From Vibrio metoecus (GTDB taxonomy: Bacteria > Pseudomonadota > Gammaproteobacteria > Enterobacterales > Vibrionaceae), in the NCBI RefSeq assembly GCF_009665255.1, contig NZ_CP035686.1, positions 682,001 through 746,000 on the forward strand: a stretch of 64,000 nucleotides of DNA, written 5' to 3'. The notes beneath the pieces are model-generated. The model was not told the origin of the DNA. It worked only from the letters and a program-made list of their open reading frames with translations, and ran no database searches. Both the position numbers and the translations under genes were made by a program. How positions within the stretch are numbered: position 1 is the first letter of the stretch; every line of letters begins with the position of its first letter. Of the stretch, positions 52,373 through 60,753 are shown in pieces.

Positions 52373-53260
52373 TCAATGAGTTAATCGCTTCTGCTTGATG
52401 TGCTTTTTGCACATAGCGGACTGGGGGGTGAGAACTTGCAGTTGGTAATCGGAACTCTGGTTGGTGATGTCACCAACAGGGGTGATAACAACCACTTTTA
52501 AACTAGGGTTACGACGCAGAATCGAGGCTGCTGTACCTAATCCTTGTTGAGTGTGAAACATGCCGGCAATGTGCAACACTTTACGCTCAGGATTCGCGGC
52601 GAGGTAGCGAACAATGCTCTCGGCCATGGTTTCATCCCACGTCATTTGAGCGGCATATTGTTTTTCGTTTTGAGCGGGGTTGCCGTGGTGCATCGAAGCC
52701 ATGAACGTATTCTTGTATGCTGAATCTTGCGTATTGATTTCAGCTGCTATCCATTGACGCTGTTCAGGTGTTAAGCGATCAATATAGTCCATTCCAACTC
52801 TACCAATGCAACGTACGATAGGTTTAGGGGCATTGGCGGCAATGATGGGAAGTTGTTGGCTTTTTGCTAACTCGACTAAAGGGCGATAATCACTCTCGTA
52901 ATTTGGCCATGCATTACCTTTTTGGATCAGATACTGTTCTCCAATCTTGCCTGCTAAATAATCATCAAGCAGAGGTTGAACATCTCGGGTAAATTGTTCC
53001 ATCGACAGCGCCATCGGGTGGCGATTGTCTGTCATCTGTTGAAGCAGATCGGTTTGAAAACGGTGGATACCAGCGTGGGTATGCCACTCTCCGATTAAGA
53101 TAACATCCGCATTTTCTAGATCGGCGGGTAAGTTTTGTATGCTGAGCAATTCGCCTGTCGGTGAGGCAAGCTGGTAATCATAGAAAGTGCTGATCTTCGA
53201 TGGAGTCGATGAGCAGCCAATTAGGCTAAAGAAAAGGAAAAGGGCAGCAATAATGCGCAT
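52373..53260 (-). CDS. ChaN-family haem-binding lipoprotein
   Basis: 295 residues from the ATG at 53260 (TGGAGG upstream; lipobox LIGC puts the lipid Cys at residue 16). The frame extends further but without a start signal. The ChaN/DUF399 domain has VILIGEWHTHAGIHRF (about 54-69) and IAGMFHTQQGLG near residue 235. Campylobacter ChaN is an iron-regulated lipoprotein that binds two haems. A Fur box lies about 56 bases upstream, supporting iron control. Confidence 0.88.
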   Translation of the reverse strand: MRIIAALFLFFSLIGCSSTPSKISTFYDYQLASPTGELLSIQNLPADLENADVILIGEWHTHAGIHRFQTDLLQQMTDNRHPMALSMEQFTRDVQPLLDDYLAGKIGEQYLIQKGNAWPNYESDYRPLVELAKSQQLPIIAANAPKPIVRCIGRVGMDYIDRLTPEQRQWIAAEINTQDSAYKNTFMASMHHGNPAQNEKQYAAQMTWDETMAESIVRYLAANPERKVLHIAGMFHTQQGLGTAASILRRNPSLKVVVITPVGDITNQSSDYQLQVLTPQSAMCKKHIKQKRLTH

Positions 53261-53315
53261 AGGATTGGCCTCCATAAAAATGGTCTTCATGGTAATAGAG
53301 GCCACTAAATTATGC

Positions 53316-53343
53316 AATTAATGATAATTGTTATCAGTTAATT
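53316..53343. promoter_or_regulatory. Fur box upstream of chaN
   Basis: TGATAA-TTG-TTATCA (53322-53336) is a perfect dyad at the core of a longer AATTAA...TTAATT palindrome, and matches the Fur consensus. It overlaps the last codons of rlmA, which lies upstream on the same strand. Confidence 0.82.
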
Positions 53344-54156
53344 TCGTTGGTAAACACGCAGCATAAAATCGGCCTCACACTCGAAAGAGTCACTTTGACT
53401 GACTTGCTCTTTAAATTCTTCACTGGCACGCCATGCGAATGGGGTCATTTGCAGCAAGTCGGCGGCTTCCGCTCCGTTGAGTACCATAGGGTAGTGAAGT
53501 TTGTACTCTTCAACCAATTCAAAGCCGGATAGAGTTTCTGGTTGTTCTTCATGTAGACGCACCTGATCGTAGATGCCTTGTTTAAATTGATAGAGATGGC
53601 GAGCGGCAGGCGTTACGGTAATTACCACCCCGCCTATTCTCACACAGCGCTGTAATTCCGTGTCTTTGCAAGGCGCGTAAATGCGGATCACGCCATCTAG
53701 GCTTTGTTCTGAAAACGGTAATCGATGGCTAGAGGCTACGGCAAACAGGCACTCAGGGTAGCGTTTGGCCGCATAGCGTATGGCGACTTTGGAGATATCT
53801 AATCCAAAGGTTTGAGCTGAACTATCTTGCTGGCGCAAAGCATGGGCAAAAAAGTCGGTGTAATAACCTTCGCCACAACCGATATCAAGCAGTGTTTGTT
53901 GGTGGCCTGTGAGGTGTTTTTGGCACAATTCTGCCACTTTTTCGCGCATTGGAGCGTAATGGCCAGTTTGCAAAAAACGACGACGAGCTTGAGTCATCTC
54001 TTTATTGTCACCGGGATCTTTGGAGCGTTTGTGCTGAACTGGCATCAAATTAACATAGCCTTCTTTCGCGACATCGAACTGGTGGCGATTGGGGCAGGAA
54101 TAAGTGTTCTGGTTAAGTGTTAGTGGATGCTCACAAAGGGGGCACAAAAAGGTCAT
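53338..54156 (-). CDS. rlmA: 23S rRNA (guanine745-N1)-methyltransferase
   Basis: 272 residues. N-terminal zinc finger CPLCEHPL...CPNRHQFD (residues 5-25), then a SAM-dependent methyltransferase domain with LLDIGCGEGYYTDFFA near residue 88. It methylates G745 in helix 35 of 23S rRNA. chaN follows, but from its own Fur-controlled promoter. Confidence 0.92.
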   Translation of the reverse strand: MTFLCPLCEHPLTLNQNTYSCPNRHQFDVAKEGYVNLMPVQHKRSKDPGDNKEMTQARRRFLQTGHYAPMREKVAELCQKHLTGHQQTLLDIGCGEGYYTDFFAHALRQQDSSAQTFGLDISKVAIRYAAKRYPECLFAVASSHRLPFSEQSLDGVIRIYAPCKDTELQRCVRIGGVVITVTPAARHLYQFKQGIYDQVRLHEEQPETLSGFELVEEYKLHYPMVLNGAEAADLLQMTPFAWRASEEFKEQVSQSDSFECEADFMLRVYQRN

Positions 54157-54298
54157 AGTGGACTCGAACAGCGAAATAGAAGCGTAATTTTAACGGCACC
54201 AGCATGAAATAAAAAGCTAAGCGTAGCATTGAGTCTATCTATGTTGCTATGGCGAGGCAGCTTAATAGGCAAACCGCCTCTATGTTGAAGTTCAACCA

Positions 54299-55294
54299 CT
54301 AAAAGTCAAAGGCGACACCGGTTGAAAGAAAAGTTGATTGTTGGTCAAAAAAGGTCACCACGTCATCGGTTTCACTGATGCCAGCCATCGCATTGATCGA
54401 GACATTTTTCCAACCAAAAGGTGCTCGGTAAACATAAAGAGCAAAAGCACTCCAATGATCAGCATCGCGGGTCTGAGCAAAAATGGGGTGTTCGGTTTCA
54501 TATTCTTCTTGACCATAACTGAGCGTCAAAAACAGAGCTTGTGGCCCAAAAAAGGTATTAATACCAAGTTGATAATCCAGTGCAGAAAAATCAAAAGCAT
54601 CGCCTTGTGCATCTCGCTTGGTATAGCTGATTTTGGGAACGAAAGACCAAGAGCGGCTCAGTGGTAAAGAGACTTCAGCGGAGACTTGTTGGTACTCACT
54701 ATTTCGATCCAACAACGCCAACTGTGAGCTCGTTAATCCGGATGTTGCACCACTTCGCTCTTCATCCACTTTGTAATCTAAATAGGCATAGCGCAGTGTC
54801 AGAGGTAAAGCGAATGGGGCAGTGTAAGCCAAACGTCCGCCTTGGGCGCTGATGTCAGTTGCTGATCTTGCTGTTTGGGTAAGATAGGGATCACGCCACG
54901 TTTCATTCACTCCCGGCAGTGAAGGAAAATAAGCCAAAGTGAATTCCCCAAGCCGATCAAATTGATGCGTGATGCCGATCTCAGCTTGTAATTGCCCTTC
55001 GATGACTTGGTCAGAACTTTGTCCAGCAAAAATTTGAGTGTTTCCAGATGCAAAGGTGTATTGCACATTTCCCAGTGGCGCAAACAGAAACTCAGAAGTG
55101 GTTTGTCCTGATTGTTGCAAATTGGCCGTTATGGCATTGTCGTCATTGGTATTCATCTGAGATTGGGTGTGTATATAAAAGCTGTTAAGGCTTAAGGTGA
55201 CGTCCCAACCAGGTTGATTTTTATCAGGCCCTTGAGCGGCGCATGTCAATGGCGCAACGAATAGAGCGGTAAGCCAAGAGTAAACAATTTTCAT
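54299..55294 (-). CDS. DUF2860 protein, probable outer-membrane beta barrel
   Basis: 331 residues with a cleavable signal peptide (about 1-20, ALFVAPLTCAA). The rest is strand-rich, with aromatic girdles, and ends in VAFDF with a C-terminal Phe. It fits the Vibrio-enriched family DUF2860; role unknown. AAGGATACC precedes the ATG. No operon partners. Confidence 0.8.
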   Translation of the reverse strand: MKIVYSWLTALFVAPLTCAAQGPDKNQPGWDVTLSLNSFYIHTQSQMNTNDDNAITANLQQSGQTTSEFLFAPLGNVQYTFASGNTQIFAGQSSDQVIEGQLQAEIGITHQFDRLGEFTLAYFPSLPGVNETWRDPYLTQTARSATDISAQGGRLAYTAPFALPLTLRYAYLDYKVDEERSGATSGLTSSQLALLDRNSEYQQVSAEVSLPLSRSWSFVPKISYTKRDAQGDAFDFSALDYQLGINTFFGPQALFLTLSYGQEEYETEHPIFAQTRDADHWSAFALYVYRAPFGWKNVSINAMAGISETDDVVTFFDQQSTFLSTGVAFDF

Positions 55295-55460
55295 CAGGTA
55301 TCCTTACCAAATGGTATGTTGTGTATCAGAGAGTATTTTGCATAGCGAGACATAATTATATCCAGCTAAACCGTGAACGCCATGAAGAAACTGTGAACGA
55401 AATGTTATCCATGACGGGATTTCGCTGAGCTGAGGAGGGGAAGTTGTCAAAAAATAGGTT

Positions 55461-55490
55461 TAAGGTTACGTGAGTATCATCGTAACCTTA
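55461..55490 (-). terminator. Terminator of yeaD
   Basis: A 10-bp stem (TAAGGTTACG with CGTAACCTTA). The minus strand continues AACCTATTTTTTG, 25 bases after the yeaD stop. Confidence 0.7.
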
Positions 55491-55514
55491 TAGAAGTACT
55501 ACACTGCTTTTCGA

Positions 55515-56405
55515 TTAATGTGCTTGGCTAGAGATGAAAGTCACCAACTTATGGTTTTCCCCTGGCTGTAAAGTTTTACCTGTAGCCAGTGATGATGCAT
55601 GCAGGGTTGATTCAACACACAAGAAGTGTAGATACCCATCATTATTCATATCCGCCATCGCTTGCGCACCTTTTTGCCAAGGGTTCCACAAAACAGCAGA
55701 GTTGTGGCCTTGATTCTCTACGATCAGTGTGCGGGTGAGGGCGGGATCTTGCACTTTGATCGCAGCCTCAGGTTGGGTATAAATACGGTCGATAGTGTCA
55801 GAGAGTGTCAATGGCCCAGAACTAGAACAAACGCGGCCCTCTTGTAGGCTGTCAATATATTCAGCACCAATCCCTGTAGTGTGAGTTTCACGAATATCCC
55901 CCACGTTCAGGTAAGAGTGCAAAGCACCGGAGAAGATCCATGCTTTGTCATCTGTATTGGTGATATCGAGCGTCACTTTCAAACTTTCACTGATTTCAAC
56001 GTACAAACGAACATCAAACTGATAGGGCCAAATGGCTAAGCTCTCTGGCGTGGCTTGCAAGCCGAGAGTGACGATAACACCTTGTTCATTTTCACGGTGT
56101 TCAATCAATTTCCACTCTTGGCTGCGTGCAAAGCCATGTGCTGGGGCAGCAATACGACCAAACCATGGCCAACACACAGGAATGCCCCCACGCAGCGCCG
56201 CTTTACCATCATAAATCGCTTGCGAGCTCATCCATAACAAGTCGGCTTCGCCTTTCGGTTGGAAGGAAAGGACATGACCACCGTGCAGTGAGATTGCGGC
56301 ACGGGCTTTATCATGATTAACACGCACGATTTTAACTTGATCTTGCTGAACAATCGTTACGCAATCAGACAGTGCCGTGACGGTATTCAGAGAGTATAAA
56401 TCCAT
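55515..56405 (-). CDS. yeaD: D-hexose-6-phosphate mutarotase
   Basis: 296 residues, aldose-1-epimerase-like fold: LHGGHVLSFQPKGEADLLWMS (about 38-58), GGIPVCWPWFGR (about 73), the catalytic His in ALHSYLNVGDI (about 161) and Glu in CVESTLH near residue 270. It interconverts anomers of glucose-6-phosphate-type sugars. AAGGAAATTAAG precedes the ATG. It lies downstream of gapA on the same strand, but the gapA terminator separates them; the gapA-yeaD pairing is conserved in enterics. Confidence 0.92.
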   Translation of the reverse strand: MDLYSLNTVTALSDCVTIVQQDQVKIVRVNHDKARAAISLHGGHVLSFQPKGEADLLWMSSQAIYDGKAALRGGIPVCWPWFGRIAAPAHGFARSQEWKLIEHRENEQGVIVTLGLQATPESLAIWPYQFDVRLYVEISESLKVTLDITNTDDKAWIFSGALHSYLNVGDIRETHTTGIGAEYIDSLQEGRVCSSSGPLTLSDTIDRIYTQPEAAIKVQDPALTRTLIVENQGHNSAVLWNPWQKGAQAMADMNNDGYLHFLCVESTLHASSLATGKTLQPGENHKLVTFISSQAH

Positions 56406-56494
56406 CTTAATTTCCTTGATTTTGCGTTTCAGCTTGGCCTGAGTTTGGTATGTCTATGAGTAAAAATCGTCAGAAAAACCAAAACCCAGATACC

Positions 56495-56522
56495 AAAAAG
56501 GCGACCCTAGAGTCGCCTTTTT
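56495..56522 (-). terminator. Terminator of gapA
   Basis: An 11-bp stem (AAAAAGGCGAC with GTCGCCTTTTT), 6-base loop, T tail on the minus strand within 31 bases of the gapA stop. Confidence 0.92.
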
Positions 56523-56552
56523 GTTTAACGAAATTCTTCGCTAATCACTACA

Positions 56553-57548
56553 TTACTTAGAGATGTGAGCGATCAGGTCAAGAACTTTGTTTGAGTAACC
56601 GATTTCGTTGTCGTACCAAGATACCACTTTAACGAATTTGTCAGTCAGTGCGATACCTGCGTCAGCATCGAAGATAGAAGTGCGAGTGTCACCGTTGAAG
56701 TCAGTAGAAACGACTGCATCTTCAGTGTAGCCTAGGATACCAGCGAGTTCGCCTTCAGAAGCTGCTTTCATAGCTGCTTTGATGTCGTCGTAAGACGCTG
56801 CTTTTTGCAGGTTAACAGTCAGGTCAACTACAGAAACGTTAGCAGTTGGTACGCGGAAAGCCATACCAGTCAGTTTGCCGTTCAGTTCTGGAAGAACAAC
56901 GCCTACTGCTTTCGCTGCGCCAGTTGAAGATGGGATGATGTTTTGAGAAGCACCACGGCCACCGCGCCAGTCTTTCGCTGAAGGACCGTCAACTGTTTTT
57001 TGAGTTGCAGTTGTTGCGTGAACAGTAGTCATCAGGCCAGACTCGATACCGAAGTTGTCGTTCAGTACTTTAGCGATAGGCGCCAGACAGTTAGTAGTAC
57101 AAGAAGCGTTAGAAACGATGTCTTGACCAGCGTAAGTCTTGTGGTTAACACCCATTACGAACATTGGAGTCTTGTCTTTTGAAGGACCAGTCAGAACAAC
57201 TTTTTTCGCACCAGCTTCGATGTGTTTACGAGCAGTTTCGTCAGTCAGGAACAGACCTGTTGCTTCAGCAACAACGTCAACACCGATTTCGCCCCATTTC
57301 AGGTCAGCTGGGTTGCGTTCTGCAGTTACACGTACAGTTTTGCCGTTAACGATTAGGTTACCGTCTTTAACTTCAACAGTGCCGTTGAAACGACCGTGAG
57401 TTGAGTCGTACTTCAGCATGTAAGCCATGTAATCTACGTCGATCAGGTCGTTGATACCTACAACTTCGATGTCAGCACGCTCTTGTGCTGCACGGAAAAC
57501 GAAACGACCGATACGGCCAAAACCGTTAATACCTACTTTGATAGTCAT
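56553..57548 (-). CDS. gapA: Glyceraldehyde-3-phosphate dehydrogenase A
   Basis: 331 residues: NAD loop INGFGRIGR (residues 7-15), catalytic Cys in SNASCTTNCLAP (near residue 150), and His in TTVHATTATQ near 177. It makes 1,3-bisphosphoglycerate from glyceraldehyde-3-phosphate with NAD+. Codon use is strongly biased, in line with high expression. A promoter, a HexR-like site and an A/T-tract palindrome lie upstream. Confidence 0.97.
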   Translation of the reverse strand: MTIKVGINGFGRIGRFVFRAAQERADIEVVGINDLIDVDYMAYMLKYDSTHGRFNGTVEVKDGNLIVNGKTVRVTAERNPADLKWGEIGVDVVAEATGLFLTDETARKHIEAGAKKVVLTGPSKDKTPMFVMGVNHKTYAGQDIVSNASCTTNCLAPIAKVLNDNFGIESGLMTTVHATTATQKTVDGPSAKDWRGGRGASQNIIPSSTGAAKAVGVVLPELNGKLTGMAFRVPTANVSVVDLTVNLQKAASYDDIKAAMKAASEGELAGILGYTEDAVVSTDFNGDTRTSIFDADAGIALTDKFVKVVSWYDNEIGYSNKVLDLIAHISK

Positions 57549-57588
57549 TATAGTTGCTCCACAACTTAATTTCTGATTAAAGATAACT

Positions 57589-57603
57589 GGTAGTAAAATT
57601 ACA
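57589..57603 (-). promoter_or_regulatory. HexR-like site in the gapA leader
   Basis: Minus strand TGTAATTTTACTACC, two mismatches from the dyad TGTAAT-www-ATTACA I recall for HexR of Shewanella and Vibrio. It lies about 20-30 bases downstream of the predicted gapA transcription start. Confidence 0.45.
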
Positions 57604-57627
57604 GAATCCAGTTAAAAGCTGCAACAG

Positions 57628-57656
57628 ATAATCGGACTTAACTTGTTTAAAGTCAA
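57628..57656 (-). promoter_or_regulatory. Sigma70 promoter of gapA
   Basis: Minus strand: -35 TTGACT (57651-57656), a 17-base spacer, -10 GATTAT (57628-57633). It leaves a leader of about 70 bases. Confidence 0.65.
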
Positions 57657-57692
57657 AAAAAAGCGTCGCTTTTTTTCACAATCGTTTGCAAC
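57655..57692. repeat. A/T-tract palindrome and LacI-type half operator upstream of the gapA -35
   Basis: A7-GCG-T-CGC-T7 (57656-57676) is an exact palindrome abutting the gapA -35 box. Next to it (57677-57692) GCAAACGATTGTG on the minus strand resembles a PurR/LacI-family operator. The A and T tracts sit where an UP element would be. Confidence 0.4.
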
Positions 57693-57886
57693 TGATTAAC
57701 TTTTAAACTTGAACCTGCTTCTTATACTGACCAATTGACATAGAATGTAACTGAGCCTAAGCCCAATTTACATCAGGAATTCTGGTTCAAAATAGAGTGA
57801 AAAAGTATGTGCCACAAACTCAAAAATAAGCAAGTTTTTCGCTAAAAATGGTTGGCTAAACGTTAATTCAAAAGGAAATCTCAACA

Positions 57887-58291
57887 GTGAAATTCGCATC
57901 AAAAGAACCGCTAAAGCCTGATGATTACTGGCGTGAGCGTTTGACCGAAGAGCAATATTATGTGTGCCGTGAGCAGGGTACAGAAGCGCCTTATTCAGGC
58001 ACTCTATTACACAATAAAGAGACAGGTTTTTACCACTGTACGTGTTGCCAATCTGCGCTTTTCAGCTCAGAAAATAAATACGATTCCGGCTGTGGTTGGC
58101 CAAGTTTTGATGCTCCGATTAATGAGCAAGCGGTGTGCTATTTGGAGGACTTGAGCCATGGAATGGTACGTACGGAGCTCCGTTGTGCAGGGTGTGATAG
58201 CCACCTTGGGCATGTTTTTGAAGACGGTCCTAAAACGACGGGCTTACGATTTTGTGTTAACTCTGTGTCGTTAATTTTCAACAAAAAGTGA
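57887..58291 (+). CDS. msrB: Peptide-methionine (R)-S-oxide reductase
   Basis: 134 residues. Zinc-binding pairs in HCTCCQSALF (about 47) and CAGCDSHLGHVF (about 99), and catalytic Cys in LRFCVNSVSL near residue 124. It repairs methionine-R-sulfoxide. It is divergent from gapA, as msrB is in many gammaproteobacteria. AAAGGAAA lies upstream of the start, and the coding start here is GTG at 57887 (KFASKEPLKPDDYWRE follows). Confidence 0.95.
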   Translation: MKFASKEPLKPDDYWRERLTEEQYYVCREQGTEAPYSGTLLHNKETGFYHCTCCQSALFSSENKYDSGCGWPSFDAPINEQAVCYLEDLSHGMVRTELRCAGCDSHLGHVFEDGPKTTGLRFCVNSVSLIFNKK

Positions 58292-58296
58292 AAAAA

Positions 58297-58313
58297 CGGT
58301 GAGAATATCACCG
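58297..58313 (-). terminator. Terminator of the DUF2989 gene
   Basis: CGGTGA-N5-TCACCG; the minus strand runs into TTTTTT. It also lies just after msrB on the plus strand. Confidence 0.7.
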
Positions 58314-58336
58314 CTTATCGTTAAGACCTTTCATCA

Positions 58337-59155
58337 TTATTTAAGTTGAGGAATGAGTGATTTGGCATAGTTGCCGTTACGAATTGCTTTGACGATGATT
58401 TCTGCCGTTTTATCCAGTTCAGTAAATTGTTCTTGGTTAAAACGGTATAGTCGTTTCATTTCAGCTTCAGAGGCAACAGGAACACCAAATTCTTTCCCCA
58501 CCATTGCCCAGAGGTAAGCCTCTTCTTTATCATTGAGAGCGTGGTAGTTGCTCGCTAAGGCTTTCAGAATTTCGGTATTAAGTGGTTTGCCATTTCCCAG
58601 CTCCAGCGATTTATGTAATAGCTCGATGGTTTTAGTCTTATCGCGGTCAGTATAAAAAGTGGCTAAAGCGTATTGCATCTCGGCGGTGTCAAGTTCGGGT
58701 TTTCCTTCTAGCTGCAAAAAGGCGCGACGCGCGCTGTGATCGCCAATCTGGCTCCATAAGAAATAAAGCACCTGTGGAGAGTGAGATTGTTTGAGCTCTG
58801 CAACGATACGCTCTTGCTCTTTGCCCATATTCACTAATGCATTAAAACGTTTTTCTTTCAGCTTGGTTTGATCAATGGCTTGAATTTGCGATGCGAGTTC
58901 GAGGCATTTTCGATATGCGCTAACTAGCTGATATTCTTTGATTACTTTGTCATCACTGGGTGACTTTAGTAGTTCGTAACGATGCCAAATCAGGTCGGTA
59001 CGCGGGATCCGGCATTGCCCATCGTCTAAGTTCAGCTGTTCACAGCGTAGATTAGGGTTGTCTAGACAGAGTTTTTCAGTGTTTTTGCGATTCTCAAAGC
59101 ACCCATTTAAAAGGGTGAGACTGGTGAGAATGAGTAATGGTTTAGTCAAATTCAT
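58337..59155 (-). CDS. DUF2989 family lipoprotein
   Basis: 272 residues with lipoprotein signal LTLLNGCFE (lipid Cys near residue 19), so it is anchored to a membrane from the periplasm side. An N-terminal Cys cluster (CLDNPNLRCEQLNLDDGQC, about 30-48) precedes helical repeats that look TPR-like (about 130-255). Fits family DUF2989, found mainly in Vibrio and relatives; function unknown. Confidence 0.8.
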   Translation of the reverse strand: MNLTKPLLILTSLTLLNGCFENRKNTEKLCLDNPNLRCEQLNLDDGQCRIPRTDLIWHRYELLKSPSDDKVIKEYQLVSAYRKCLELASQIQAIDQTKLKEKRFNALVNMGKEQERIVAELKQSHSPQVLYFLWSQIGDHSARRAFLQLEGKPELDTAEMQYALATFYTDRDKTKTIELLHKSLELGNGKPLNTEILKALASNYHALNDKEEAYLWAMVGKEFGVPVASEAEMKRLYRFNQEQFTELDKTAEIIVKAIRNGNYAKSLIPQLK

Positions 59156-59258
59156 GATATCGGCTTGTGATCAAATACACTTATTTATTTAGCTGTTCTT
59201 GACGCAATGCGCTAGCCCGTTATGTTGACGCCACATCACTTTTAAGCAGGACGAGATC

Positions 59259-59546
59259 ATGGACACACAACAATTGATTAATGCAATTACGCCTGAGGCT
59301 TATCAGCGTTTGCTGTACGCCGTGGAAACGGGCAAGTGGCCTGAGGGTACACCACTTTCACAACAGCAGCGAGATTCCTGTATGCAAGCTGTGATGTTGT
59401 ATCAATCTAAGCATAATACCGAAGCGGATCATATGTCGGTTGGCGTGGGTGGCGAGGTCGTTTTTAAGTCAAAAGCAGAACTCAAAAAGCGTTTCACGGC
59501 AGGGGAAGAAGACATCCTGCGTGTTAACCCAAACCAAGAAGCATAA
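59259..59546 (+). CDS. yeaC: YeaC family protein (DUF1315)
   Basis: 95 residues, soluble: LINAITPEAYQRLLYAVETGKWPEG then LSQQQRDSCMQAVMLYQSKH, matching the YeaC/DUF1315 family, whose function is unknown. In E. coli, yeaC also lies near ansA, sppA, msrB and gapA, so local order is conserved. The end converges with ansA. Confidence 0.9.
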   Translation: MDTQQLINAITPEAYQRLLYAVETGKWPEGTPLSQQQRDSCMQAVMLYQSKHNTEADHMSVGVGGEVVFKSKAELKKRFTAGEEDILRVNPNQEA

Positions 59547-59549
59547 AAA

Positions 59550-59570
59550 AGCCCCGCACAGTGCGAGGCT
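59550..59570 (-). terminator. Terminator of ansA
   Basis: AGCC-C-CGCA stem (8 pairs, one mismatch), 3-base loop; the minus strand continues TTTTTTA. Confidence 0.7.
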
Positions 59571-59623
59571 GATTGGCAAGTGAGCTGAACTGGCTGAGCT
59601 ATTTCAGCTCTTGTCACCGATAA

Positions 59624-60637
59624 TTACAGTGTCATTTCACCGCGTAGCACTTGCTGCATTTTCTCTTTCACTTCTTCATAAGAAAGATCTTGGCTGAGCA
59701 GATAATGCAGCTTGGCGAGTGCGGCTTCAGGCGTCATGTCATAGCCACTGATCACACCTGAGTCTGCCAGCGCACAACCTGTCGCGTAACCACCCATATT
59801 CACTTTGCCCGCAAGACATTGAGTGAGATTCACAACGATGACGCCACGCTCTGACGCCGCTTTGAGCTGAGCCAGTAACTCAGGATTCTGCGGTGCATTG
59901 CCGACACCAAAGGTGAGCAGGATCATCGCATTGACCGGTTGCAATAGGGTATTGCGGATCACCTCATGAGAAATCCCGGGGTACATGGTAATCACACCAA
60001 TCGGTTGTGGCGTGATCGGGTTGACTTTGAACTCGTCACTCGGCTTTTCATCTACTTTGACGTTGGTGTTCAGTTCAATATTGATCCCCGCTTCCAAAAG
60101 TGGTGGCAGGTTGGGTGAACTGAAAGCACTGAAACCATCGGCGTGTGATTTACGGCTGCGGTTACCACGCATCAAACGGTTATTGAAGAACAGAGTCACT
60201 TCATTGATTGGGTAATTGGCGGCGATGTGTAGCGCATTGAGCAGGTTGGCTTGGCCATCTGAGCGCAGATCAGCCAGTGGGATTTGTGAACCCGTCACAA
60301 TGACCGGTTTGCCCAGATTTTCGAACATAAATGACAGAGCTGAGGCGGTGTAAGCCATGGTATCCGTACCGTGGAGGATTACAAAACCGTCGTATTTGTC
60401 GTAGTTCGCGGCGATATCATCTGCGATGAGTTGCCAATCGGCTGGGGTCATATCCGAAGAATCCATTAAAGGATCGTATTCGTGAATGGTAAACAGAGGC
60501 ATTTCTGGGCGGTGAAACTCAGGCATGCTGGCTAATTGTTTTTCCATAAACCCTGCAACAGGGACGTAGCCGTGATCCGATTTTTTCATGCCAATGGTGC
60601 CGCCAGTATAGGCGATATAAATATGTTTTCTTGCCAT
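59624..60637 (-). CDS. ansA: L-asparaginase I (cytoplasmic)
   Basis: 337 residues. Catalytic Thr in YTGGTIGM (residues 10-17) and the second motif VILHGTDTMAYTASALSFM near residue 87. There is no signal peptide, so it is the cytoplasmic low-affinity type. It hydrolyses asparagine to aspartate and ammonia. It lies downstream of sppA on the same strand, with the sppA terminator between, as in E. coli. Confidence 0.95.
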   Translation of the reverse strand: MARKHIYIAYTGGTIGMKKSDHGYVPVAGFMEKQLASMPEFHRPEMPLFTIHEYDPLMDSSDMTPADWQLIADDIAANYDKYDGFVILHGTDTMAYTASALSFMFENLGKPVIVTGSQIPLADLRSDGQANLLNALHIAANYPINEVTLFFNNRLMRGNRSRKSHADGFSAFSSPNLPPLLEAGINIELNTNVKVDEKPSDEFKVNPITPQPIGVITMYPGISHEVIRNTLLQPVNAMILLTFGVGNAPQNPELLAQLKAASERGVIVVNLTQCLAGKVNMGGYATGCALADSGVISGYDMTPEAALAKLHYLLSQDLSYEEVKEKMQQVLRGEMTL

Positions 60638-60701
60638 AGCGAGAAATCACTCAGTGTAGGGAACAGAGCGGCGATTATAGCGAAAACTCTTGCAATAAAA
60701 A

Positions 60702-60730
60702 GAGGCGCTTCTTGCAAAGCGCCTCGGTAT
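60702..60730 (-). terminator. Terminator of sppA
   Basis: A 9-bp stem (GAGGCGCTT with AAGCGCCTC), 6-base loop; minus strand tail TTTTTATTG. Located between the sppA stop and ansA start. Confidence 0.88.
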
Positions 60731-60753
60731 ATCAAGGGTTGTGACCCCGTAGA

